Assembly: GCF_014205015.1 (NCBI RefSeq)
Contig: NZ_JACHMO010000001.1
Span: 2,294,001 to 2,358,000 of the forward strand
Origin: Saccharothrix ecbatanensis
GTDB taxonomy: Bacteria > Actinomycetota > Actinomycetes > Mycobacteriales > Pseudonocardiaceae
Direction: 5' to 3'
Length of the DNA stretch: 64,000 bases
Part shown: piece after piece, positions 57,683-64,000 of the stretch
Layout of the letters: the number at the start of each line of letters is the position of its first letter
Position numbering within the stretch: the stretch's first letter is position 1
The notes under the pieces: generated by a model
Told to the model about the DNA's origin: nothing
Databases searched by the model: none
The model's input: the letters and a program-made list of their open reading frames with translations, nothing else
Position numbers and translations under genes: made by a program

Positions 57683-59818
57683 TTGCGCGTCGCCGGAACA
57701 ACCTCGGTCGAAAACCGCGGAATCCCGATCGAAAAGTCGCACCGGGTGTGGATCGGTTACCTGGTATTCGGCCTGTTATCGATCGGCGTCTACTATGCCC
57801 TGCCGATCTTCGTCGGCACGGTGCCGCTGCGGGTCATCGTCTACTGCGCGGTGAGCCTGTCGGCCGTCATCGCCGTGTGGTGGGGTGTCCGCCGGAACCG
57901 GCCCGAGCCGCGCTCGCCGTGGGTCGTGCTGGGGCTGAGCCAGGTCGTCTACGTCCTGGCCGACTCCACGTTCTACGTCTCGCACTACGTGTTGAACGAG
58001 ACGAGTTACCCGTCCGTGGCGGACGCCTTCTACATCGGCCACTACCCCCTCGTCGTGGTCGGCCTGGTCATGCTGATCCGGCAGCGCCGCTCGGACCGCG
58101 ACCTGCCCGGCCTGCTCGACGCCGTGTCGCTGACCGTGGTCGCGGGCCTGCTGTCGTGGGTGTTCGTGATCGGCCCGCAGACCCGCCTCGGCACGCCGCT
58201 GCTGGTGGAGATGGCCTCACTGGCGTACCCGCTGATGGACCTGGTGCTGCTGCTGGTGTCACTGCGGCTGCTGTTCGACGGCGGTCGGCGTGAAGGGTCG
58301 TTCGTCCTGCTGGTCCTGTGGCTGACCGCGATCCTCACCGCCGACACGGTGTACGTGCTGCAACGCCTCGCCCACAGCTACGAGGCGGGCAACTTCCTGG
58401 ACGCGATCTGGCTGACCGGGAACCTCGCGCTCGGCGCGTGCGCGCTGCACCCGTCGATGGGGCGGATGGCGCAGGCGGTCGACGTGCCCGCGTTGCGGCT
58501 GAGCTGGCCGCGCCTGGCGATCCTGTCGACCGGCGCGTTGATCGGACCGGTGGTGCTGCTCGTGCAGCACGCCCAGGGCGTGCGCCGGGACGTGCCGGTG
58601 ATCGCGGCGGGTTGCGCGGTGCTGTTCGCGTTGACGGCGACCCGGCTCGCGGGCCTGGCCGTGGACCAACGCAGCCTCGCCATCACGGACAGCCTCACGA
58701 GGCTGCGTAGCCGCCGGTACTTCGAGGCCCAGCTGGCGGACGAGGTGGCGCGGGCCAGGCGCACCAACTGCCCGTTGGGCGTGGTGATCCTCGACGTCGA
58801 CCGGTTCAAGTCGATCAACGACCGGTTCGGGCACCCGGCCGGTGACCGCGTCCTGGTCGAAGTGGCGACAAGGCTGCGTGCCGTCGCCGGGGCGGATCGA
58901 GTGCTCGCCCGGTACGGCGGGGAGGAGTTCGCGCTGATCGCGACCGGTGCGGACGCGGAGAACCTGCACCGACTGGCGGAACGGCTGCGGCACGGTGTCT
59001 CGCACCACCCCATCGCCGTGAGCGGACGGCGTTCGGTGACGGTTACGCTCTCGGCCGGCACCGCCGCGTTCGCGCCGCACTACGGCACGGCGTCCGCGCT
59101 GGTGTCGGCGGCGGACCGTGCGCTGTACCTTGCCAAGGATCTTGGTCGGGATCGCGCGGTCGCCGGTGGCACATCGCTCACCGAACACCGGGAGGACGTC
59201 GCGGTGGACTACCTGAACCAGGTCGCGGACCTGGTCGATCTACGCGTCGCAAGCCCCGGGCGCAGCCTGGCCATCGCCGACTGGGCGCGGACCATGGCAG
59301 AGCACCTGAAGCGCGACCCGGGGGAGATCCGCACCGCGCACCGCGCCGGACGGCTGTTGGACGTCGGCATGATCGTGCTGCCGGACGACCTGCTCACCGA
59401 GTCCGGCCCGCTCACCGACCAGCAGTGGCACCTCTTGTACGAGCACCCGGACAGCGGCGCCCGGATGGTCGGCGTGCTGCCAGACCACGGCGACGTGGCG
59501 GAGGTGATCCGCCAGCACCACGAGCGCTGGGACGGCGCCGGCTACCCGGTCGGGCTGACCAGGGACTCGATCCGGGTCGAGGCGCGGATCCTGTCCGTGT
59601 GCGACTCGTGGGCGGCGATGCGCGCCGACCGGCCGCACCGGCGGGCGTTGACGCACGAGCAGGCCGTGCGCGAGCTGACGTCCGGACGTGGCGCCCGGTT
59701 CGACCCGGAGCTGGTGGACGTGTTCCTGGAGTTGCTGGAGAAGCGGGTCGTCGGCGACCTGACGGCGGGTCCCGCTGCCGGCTCGGCGGCGGTGTGGGAG
59801 GACAGCCGCCTATCGTGA
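57683..59818 (+). CDS. Membrane GGDEF protein with degenerate HD-GYP domain
   Basis: 711 aa. About ten hydrophobic segments in residues 20-335, a GGDEF domain (about 340-505) with intact active-site GGEEF at 412-416 and DVDRFKSINDRFGHPAGD, then an HD-GYP-like domain (about 510-700). The second half keeps EHPDSG and HHERWDGAGYP, but the HD pair itself reads L559-D560 and the following Lys is Met563 (canonical HDxGK), so phosphodiesterase activity is doubtful. It is probably a diguanylate cyclase with a regulatory HD-GYP fold. TTG start at 57683 with AGGGAG 9 nt upstream; upstream the gene is open to about 200 bp of noncoding DNA. Confidence 0.9.
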   Translation: MRVAGTTSVENRGIPIEKSHRVWIGYLVFGLLSIGVYYALPIFVGTVPLRVIVYCAVSLSAVIAVWWGVRRNRPEPRSPWVVLGLSQVVYVLADSTFYVSHYVLNETSYPSVADAFYIGHYPLVVVGLVMLIRQRRSDRDLPGLLDAVSLTVVAGLLSWVFVIGPQTRLGTPLLVEMASLAYPLMDLVLLLVSLRLLFDGGRREGSFVLLVLWLTAILTADTVYVLQRLAHSYEAGNFLDAIWLTGNLALGACALHPSMGRMAQAVDVPALRLSWPRLAILSTGALIGPVVLLVQHAQGVRRDVPVIAAGCAVLFALTATRLAGLAVDQRSLAITDSLTRLRSRRYFEAQLADEVARARRTNCPLGVVILDVDRFKSINDRFGHPAGDRVLVEVATRLRAVAGADRVLARYGGEEFALIATGADAENLHRLAERLRHGVSHHPIAVSGRRSVTVTLSAGTAAFAPHYGTASALVSAADRALYLAKDLGRDRAVAGGTSLTEHREDVAVDYLNQVADLVDLRVASPGRSLAIADWARTMAEHLKRDPGEIRTAHRAGRLLDVGMIVLPDDLLTESGPLTDQQWHLLYEHPDSGARMVGVLPDHGDVAEVIRQHHERWDGAGYPVGLTRDSIRVEARILSVCDSWAAMRADRPHRRALTHEQAVRELTSGRGARFDPELVDVFLELLEKRVVGDLTAGPAAGSAAVWEDSRLS

Positions 59819-59822
59819 CGCC

Positions 59823-60281
59823 ATGTCGCGCCGGGCACTGATCACGATGACAACGGACGAGGTGCGCGCGTTCCTTGAGGAGCAGCGCGTGGTCACGGTG
59901 GCCACGATCGGCCCGAACGGCAGGCCGCACCTCGTGCCGCTGTGGTTCGTGCTGGAGGACGGCGAGCTGGTCGGCTGGACGTACCGGGCGTCGCAGAAGG
60001 TGGCGAACCTGCGGCGCGAGCCGGAGGCCACGGTGCAGCTGGAGGCGGGGGAGACCTACGACCGGCTGCGCGGCGTGACCATGGAGTGCGACGTGCGGCT
60101 GGTGGAGGAGCCGGCCGAGGTGGCACGGATCGGCGCGGCGGTGGCGGCGCGGTACTCCGGGCACAGCGGGCCGGAAGTCGATGCGCTGGTCGCGGCGCAA
60201 GCGGTGAAGCGGGTCGGGCTGCGGTTCGCGCCGACCTCGGTGGTGTCGTGGGACCACCGCAAGTTGAGCGGCACTTATTGA
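59823..60281 (+). CDS. PPOX-class flavin/deazaflavin-binding protein
   Basis: 152 aa split-beta-barrel protein of the pyridoxamine-phosphate-oxidase-like family. FLEEQRVVTVATIGPNGRPHLVPLWFVLEDGELVGWT, QKVANLRREPEATVQLEAGETYDRLRGVTM and GLRFAPTSVVSWDHRKL are typical of actinobacterial F420- or FMN-dependent members. It starts 5 nt after the GGDEF/HD-GYP gene; its stop overlaps the HAD gene (TTGA). Confidence 0.88.
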   Translation: MSRRALITMTTDEVRAFLEEQRVVTVATIGPNGRPHLVPLWFVLEDGELVGWTYRASQKVANLRREPEATVQLEAGETYDRLRGVTMECDVRLVEEPAEVARIGAAVAARYSGHSGPEVDALVAAQAVKRVGLRFAPTSVVSWDHRKLSGTY

Positions 60282-60937
60282 GGCTCGTTCTGTTCGACCT
60301 CGACGACACCCTGGTCGACTTGGCCGGGGCCTTCGGTCGTTGGGCGGTGGAGTTCGTCGGGGACCACGATCTCCCGTCCCATGCGGTGTCCTGGCTTGTG
60401 GCCGCGAACCGCCGTGCGACCGGCCCCAAGGACCGGCTGTTCGCCGAGATCCGCGCGCACTTCGGCCTCACCGATCCGGTCGACCGGCTGTGGGGCCGTT
60501 ACCGGTCGCGGATTCCCGAGCTGGTCGCGCTGCGCCCGTTCGTGCTGGACGGGCTGGTGGGGCTGCGCGCGGCCGGCTGGCGGCTCGGCGTGGTGACGAA
60601 CGGTCAGCCGGACAACCAGGTCGCCAAGCTGCGGCGCACCGGCCTGGCCGACCACGTCGACGGCTGGTGCGTTTCCGCCGAGGTAGGCGTGCGCAAGCCG
60701 GACCCGGCGATCTTCCGGTCGGCCGCGCGGCGTTGTGGCCGACCGATCGAGGACGGCCGCATCGACGGCTGGATGGTGGGCGACAGCGCGGAACTCGACG
60801 TCGACGGCGGTCGCCGGGCCGGGCTGGCGACGTTCTGGATCAGCCACGGCCGACCGTGGCCCGCCGATCTGACGCCGCCTGACCGCGTCGCGTCCGACAC
60901 CCACCTGGCGATCCAGGCGCTCCTCGAACGCCGCTGA
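60278..60937 (+). CDS. HAD-superfamily hydrolase
   Basis: 219 aa phosphatase-like protein. Motif I VLFDLDDTLVD (nucleophile and acid Asp), motif II VVTNGQ, motif III Lys in GVRKPDPAIF, motif IV MVGDSAELDVDGG. Typical subfamily IA with a helical cap; the substrate is unknown. TTG start overlaps the PPOX stop, suggesting translational coupling. The stop lies in a small dyad (CGCTGA-n4-TCAGCG) that may help terminate. Confidence 0.9.
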   Translation: MRLVLFDLDDTLVDLAGAFGRWAVEFVGDHDLPSHAVSWLVAANRRATGPKDRLFAEIRAHFGLTDPVDRLWGRYRSRIPELVALRPFVLDGLVGLRAAGWRLGVVTNGQPDNQVAKLRRTGLADHVDGWCVSAEVGVRKPDPAIFRSAARRCGRPIEDGRIDGWMVGDSAELDVDGGRRAGLATFWISHGRPWPADLTPPDRVASDTHLAIQALLERR

Positions 60938-60945
60938 ACGGTCAG

Positions 60946-60982
60946 CGTAAGTGAACGCAAGTTTCTGTAAGTCATCTGCAAG
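60946..60982 (+). promoter_or_regulatory. Four helically phased direct repeats YGYAAG
   Basis: CGTAAG, CGCAAG, TGTAAG and TGCAAG start at 60946, 60956, 60966 and 60977, i.e. once per helical turn on one face. The last is within CTGCAAG, the reverse complement of CTTGCAG, the motif reported for MalR/Reg1-type control of Streptomyces amylase genes. The array lies about 130 bp upstream of the predicted GH87 promoter. Confidence 0.5.
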
Positions 60983-61109
60983 CACAGTGATCAGCGGCGC
61001 ACCGCACCGACCGTGAACGCCCTGTACAGGCGCGATGTCGAACGGCTGAAACCGCTGCACACACCAGACATTCGGGCTAGTCGTGATTTTGCGGAGTTTC
61101 GTAGACATC

Positions 61110-61139
61110 TTGCGTCGACTCGATCGGGCTGCTTAAGGT
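61110..61139 (+). promoter_or_regulatory. Putative GH87 promoter
   Basis: TTGCGT, an 18-nt spacer and TAAGGT, about 70 nt before the start codon. Confidence 0.4.
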
Positions 61140-61210
61140 GTGCGCCACGCCACACCCTGCGACATTCCCTGCCCGCAGTACGAGGTCCCGTCCAACGAAG
61201 GGCTGAACCC

Positions 61211-63988
61211 ATGCGAGTCGACCCCACCCACCGGCGCCCGTTGGCGCTCGGCGCGGCGGCGGTGGCCACCTCCCTGGTAACCGCGCTGGCCGTCGCCGCC
61301 GCACCGGGCGAGGTGTCCGCTCAAGTAGCCGCGGCAGCCGCCATCTCGCCGTTCGACATCCCCGGCCGGGGCGCCGACGTGCCCTTCGTCGAGCACGAAG
61401 CCGAATCCGCCGCCACCAACGGCACGAAGATCGGCCCCGGCCGCCGCCAGGGCACGCTGGAGGGCGAGGCGTCCGGCCGCCAAGCCGTCACGCTGTCCGG
61501 CCAGGGCAAGTACGTCGAGTTCACCCTCACCGAACCGGCCAACTCGATCGACCTCCGCTACAGCGTCCCCGACGGCAACGGCGGCGCGGGCATCACCGCG
61601 CCGCTCTCCTTGTACCTCAACGGAACGAAGACCGGCAGCCTCACGCTCACCTCGAAGTACGCCTGGCGCTACGGCGGCTACCCGTACGCGAACGATCCGA
61701 ACCAGGGCAAGCCGCACCACCTCTACGACTCCACCCGTGCCCTGTTCCCCGGCACGCTCCCCGCCGGCGCCAAGGTGAAGCTCCAGGTCGACGCCGGCGA
61801 CACCGCGCCGTCCTACACGATCGACCTGGCCGATTTCGAACTCGTCGCGCCCGCCGCCACCCGCCCCGCGAACTCGGTCTCCGTCACCGACCACGGCGCC
61901 ACCCCGAACGACGGCACGAACGACAACGCCGCCTTCGACGCCGCGATCGCCGCCGCCAGGGCGTCCGGCCGCGAAGTGTGGATCCCGGCCGGCCGGTTCA
62001 CCGTCACCAAGCACATCACCGTGGACCAGGTGACCGTCCGCGGCGCGGGCCACTGGCACAGCGTGGTCGCCGGCGACCGGGTCGGCTTCTACGGCCTCGG
62101 CGAGCCGTCGAGTTGCGGCCAGGGCGGCAACTCCGGCGTGAGCACCCGCGTCGGCCTGCACGACTTCGCGATCATCGGCGAGGTCTCGAACCGGGTCGAC
62201 TGCGACCAGACCAACGCCATCGGCGGCGCGTTGGGCGGCGGTTCGGTGATCTCCGGTATGTTCCTCCAGCACACCAAGGTCGGCCTGTGGCTGGACGGCC
62301 CGTTCGACGGACTCACCATCCGCGACAACAAGGTGGTGGACCAGCTCGCCGACGGCATGAACCTGCACCGCGGCATCAGCAACGTGCTGATCGAGCACAA
62401 CCTGTTCCGCAACATCAGCGACGACGGCATCGCGTTCTGGTCGGAGCACCAGGCCGACCACAGCAACACGATCCGCCGCAACACCGTCGTCGTGCCGATG
62501 AAGGCCAACGGCATCGCGATCTACGGCGGCCGGGACAACATCGCCACCGAGAACGTCGTGGCCGACACGCAGGACCAGGGCGGCGGCATCCACGTCGGCA
62601 ACCGGTTCTCGTCCGTCCCGCTCGCCGGCACGACCACGTTGTCCCGCAACACCACCCTGCGCGCCGGTGTGCTCGACTCCAACTGGCAGTTCGGCGTGGG
62701 CGCGCTGTGGTTCGACGCCCGCGACGGCGCGATGAACGGCCGGATCGACGTCACCGACACCGATCTGATCGACAGCAACTACGAGGCGATCCAGTTCATC
62801 AGCGGCACTATCACGAACGTCCACTTCAACGGCGTGCGGATCAACGGCGCGGGCACGTTCGGCATCCAGCTCCAGTCGCCGGGAGCGGCGTCGTTCACCA
62901 ACGTCACCGCCACCGGACTCGGTCGCGCCGGGATCTACAGCTGCCTGGGGGAGAACGGGTTCCAGATCACCAAGGGCGCGGGCAACTCCGGCTGGGACGG
63001 TCCGTCGTACTGCGGCCCGTGGCCGGACCCGATCTACGGCGACCCGACCAACCCGCCGACCAGCACCACAACCACCACCACAACGACCACGACGACCACC
63101 ACTACGACGGTTCCTCCCGGCGGCAACCTGGCCCGGGGCAAGGCGGCCACGGCGTCCAGCGCGAACGGCGGGTTCCCGGCCTCCAGTGCGGTGGACGGTG
63201 ACGCGAACACGTACTGGGAGAGCGCGAACAGCCAGTTCCCGCAGTCCCTGACCGTCGACTTGGGACGGTCGGAGAGCGTCGGCCGACTGGTCCTGAAGCT
63301 GCCGCCGCCTGCCGCGTGGGAGGCGCGCACGCAGACCTTGAGCGTGTCCGGCAGCACGGACGGCAACGCCTACAGCCAGGTGGTCGCGTCCGCCGGGTAC
63401 CGGTTCGATCCGGCGTCGGGCAACCAGGTGACCATCCCGGTGTCAGGGAGCCACCGCCACCTGCGGTTGACGTTCACCGGCAACACCGGGTGGCCCGCCG
63501 GTCAGTTGGCCGAGCTGGAGGCGTACAGCGGCCCTGCGACGACCACGACTACGACCACCACCAGTCCTCCACCGACCGGGAACGTGGCGCGGGGCAAGCC
63601 GGTCCAGGCCTCGGCCAACGGCGGTTTCCCGGCGTCGAACGCGGTGGACGGTGACGTGAACACCTACTGGGAGAGCCCGAACAACGCGTTCCCGCAGTCG
63701 CTCACGGTGGATCTGGGCCGGGGGATCGCGGTGAACCGGATCGTGCTGAAGCTCCCGCCGGCGGCGGCGTGGGCCGCGCGCACGCAGACGTTGAGCGTGT
63801 CCGGCAGTACGGACGGCAATGCCTACAGCCAGGTTGTGGCGTCGGCCGGGTACCGGTTCGATCCGGCGTCGGGCAACCAGGTGACCATCCCGGTGTCGGC
63901 GAACCACCGCTACCTGCGGTTGACGTTCACCGGCAACACGGGGTGGCCGGCCGCTCAGCTGGCCGAGTTGGAGGCGTACGCGGGCTGA
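61211..63988 (+). CDS. Secreted GH87 alpha-1,3-glucanase (mutanase/mycodextranase) with CBM35-like and two F5/8C modules
   Basis: 925 aa. Sec signal peptide (VTALAVAAAPGEVSA). Then a CBM35/6-like module (about 50-215; EHEAESA...GKYVEFTL), a right-handed beta-helix catalytic domain (about 225-605), a poly-Thr linker (about 620-633), and two discoidin/F5-8C modules (about 638-774 and 790-925) separated by a second Thr/Pro linker. The catalytic Asp381 (QLADGMNL), Asp404 and Asp405 (ISDDGIAFW) have the same +23/+24 spacing as Asp1067/1090/1091 of Bacillus Agl-KA, a GH87 enzyme. It should cut alpha-1,3-glucan of fungal walls or dental-type mutan. ATG at 61211 with GAAGGG upstream. Monocistronic. 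Confidence 0.92.
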   Translation: MRVDPTHRRPLALGAAAVATSLVTALAVAAAPGEVSAQVAAAAAISPFDIPGRGADVPFVEHEAESAATNGTKIGPGRRQGTLEGEASGRQAVTLSGQGKYVEFTLTEPANSIDLRYSVPDGNGGAGITAPLSLYLNGTKTGSLTLTSKYAWRYGGYPYANDPNQGKPHHLYDSTRALFPGTLPAGAKVKLQVDAGDTAPSYTIDLADFELVAPAATRPANSVSVTDHGATPNDGTNDNAAFDAAIAAARASGREVWIPAGRFTVTKHITVDQVTVRGAGHWHSVVAGDRVGFYGLGEPSSCGQGGNSGVSTRVGLHDFAIIGEVSNRVDCDQTNAIGGALGGGSVISGMFLQHTKVGLWLDGPFDGLTIRDNKVVDQLADGMNLHRGISNVLIEHNLFRNISDDGIAFWSEHQADHSNTIRRNTVVVPMKANGIAIYGGRDNIATENVVADTQDQGGGIHVGNRFSSVPLAGTTTLSRNTTLRAGVLDSNWQFGVGALWFDARDGAMNGRIDVTDTDLIDSNYEAIQFISGTITNVHFNGVRINGAGTFGIQLQSPGAASFTNVTATGLGRAGIYSCLGENGFQITKGAGNSGWDGPSYCGPWPDPIYGDPTNPPTSTTTTTTTTTTTTTTTVPPGGNLARGKAATASSANGGFPASSAVDGDANTYWESANSQFPQSLTVDLGRSESVGRLVLKLPPPAAWEARTQTLSVSGSTDGNAYSQVVASAGYRFDPASGNQVTIPVSGSHRHLRLTFTGNTGWPAGQLAELEAYSGPATTTTTTTTSPPPTGNVARGKPVQASANGGFPASNAVDGDVNTYWESPNNAFPQSLTVDLGRGIAVNRIVLKLPPAAAWAARTQTLSVSGSTDGNAYSQVVASAGYRFDPASGNQVTIPVSANHRYLRLTFTGNTGWPAAQLAELEAYAG
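63063..63985 (+). repeat. Duplicated linker plus F5/8C module within the GH87 gene
   Basis: An ACN-repeat linker (63063-63110, again 63537-63567) is followed each time by a nearly identical module (63126-63535 and 63583-63985). Long runs around the SVSGSTDGNAYSQVVASAGYR segment are almost identical at DNA level, which indicates a recent duplication or gene conversion. Confidence 0.8.
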
Positions 63989-64000
63989 CCCTCACTCCGA

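Noticed and set aside
63063..63110. Microsatellite or phase-variation tract
   Set aside because: ACN codons keep frame and encode a poly-Thr linker between domains, which is normal for secreted actinomycete hydrolases.

Overview
The window is high-GC actinobacterial DNA: dense genes, many GTG/TTG starts, ATGA/TGATG overlaps and several apparently leaderless promoters. A LAL regulator, an AfsR/SARP regulator, a 2-methylisoborneol gene pair, a melC tyrosinase pair and an S1 protease of the streptogrisin/alpha-lytic type point to a filamentous actinomycete. The family Pseudonocardiaceae (Saccharothrix/Lentzea/Actinosynnema type) is my best guess, but nothing in the window proves the genus. I saw no rRNA, tRNA, CRISPR array, transposase, phage gene or replication origin.

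Layout. 1-6.4 kb: end of a tandem universal stress protein, an AfsR-type regulator divergent from an MFS exporter, and an M20 peptidase. 6.6-9.4 kb: a large one-pass membrane protein with a periplasmic-binding-protein-like outer domain and an unassigned N-terminal cytoplasmic half. 9.4-10.7 kb: a secreted S1 protease with a LacI-type palindrome in its promoter region. 10.8-24.3 kb: a sugar locus made of a secreted GH3, an ABC importer (binding lipoprotein plus two permeases, no ATPase), an intracellular YicI-like GH31 alpha-xylosidase, the 3' remnant of a GH35 beta-galactosidase, a LacI regulator and a divergent secreted GH2 beta-galactosidase. Alpha-xylosidase plus beta-galactosidase plus GH3 fits uptake and dismantling of xyloglucan oligosaccharides. 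Two LacI-type operators sharing the core AAGCGCTT lie in front of the two transcription units.

24.3-28.0 kb: an OhrR/MarR repressor divergent from an alpha/beta hydrolase, a very large inverted repeat, a small membrane protein, an alpha/beta hydrolase lacking its nucleophilic serine, and a PRC-barrel protein. 28.2-32.1 kb holds the most unusual unit, a tight four-gene operon: J-domain/pseudokinase fusion, VWA protein, adenylosuccinate-synthetase paralogue with a changed aspartate loop, and an NrtR-like degenerate Nudix regulator. It starts from a leaderless promoter whose -10 element lies inside a perfect 10-bp-arm palindrome. I regard it as the best candidate for an undescribed system.

32.2-42.9 kb: DinB-like protein, MFS, LAL regulator next to a GH13 alpha-glucosidase, a lipoprotein/membrane pair and an arginyl-tRNA synthetase. 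43-49.3 kb: geranyl-diphosphate methyltransferase and 2-methylisoborneol synthase, an MDR reductase with an orphan operator, and a molybdate operon (ModE-like regulator, ModA, ModB, ModC) with a leaderless start. 49.4-64 kb: small membrane proteins, tyrosinase MelC2/MelC1, a membrane phosphoesterase, a GGDEF-EAL protein, DUF4241, TenA-like, a GGDEF/degenerate HD-GYP protein, PPOX and HAD enzymes, and a secreted GH87 alpha-1,3-glucanase with four phased repeats upstream.
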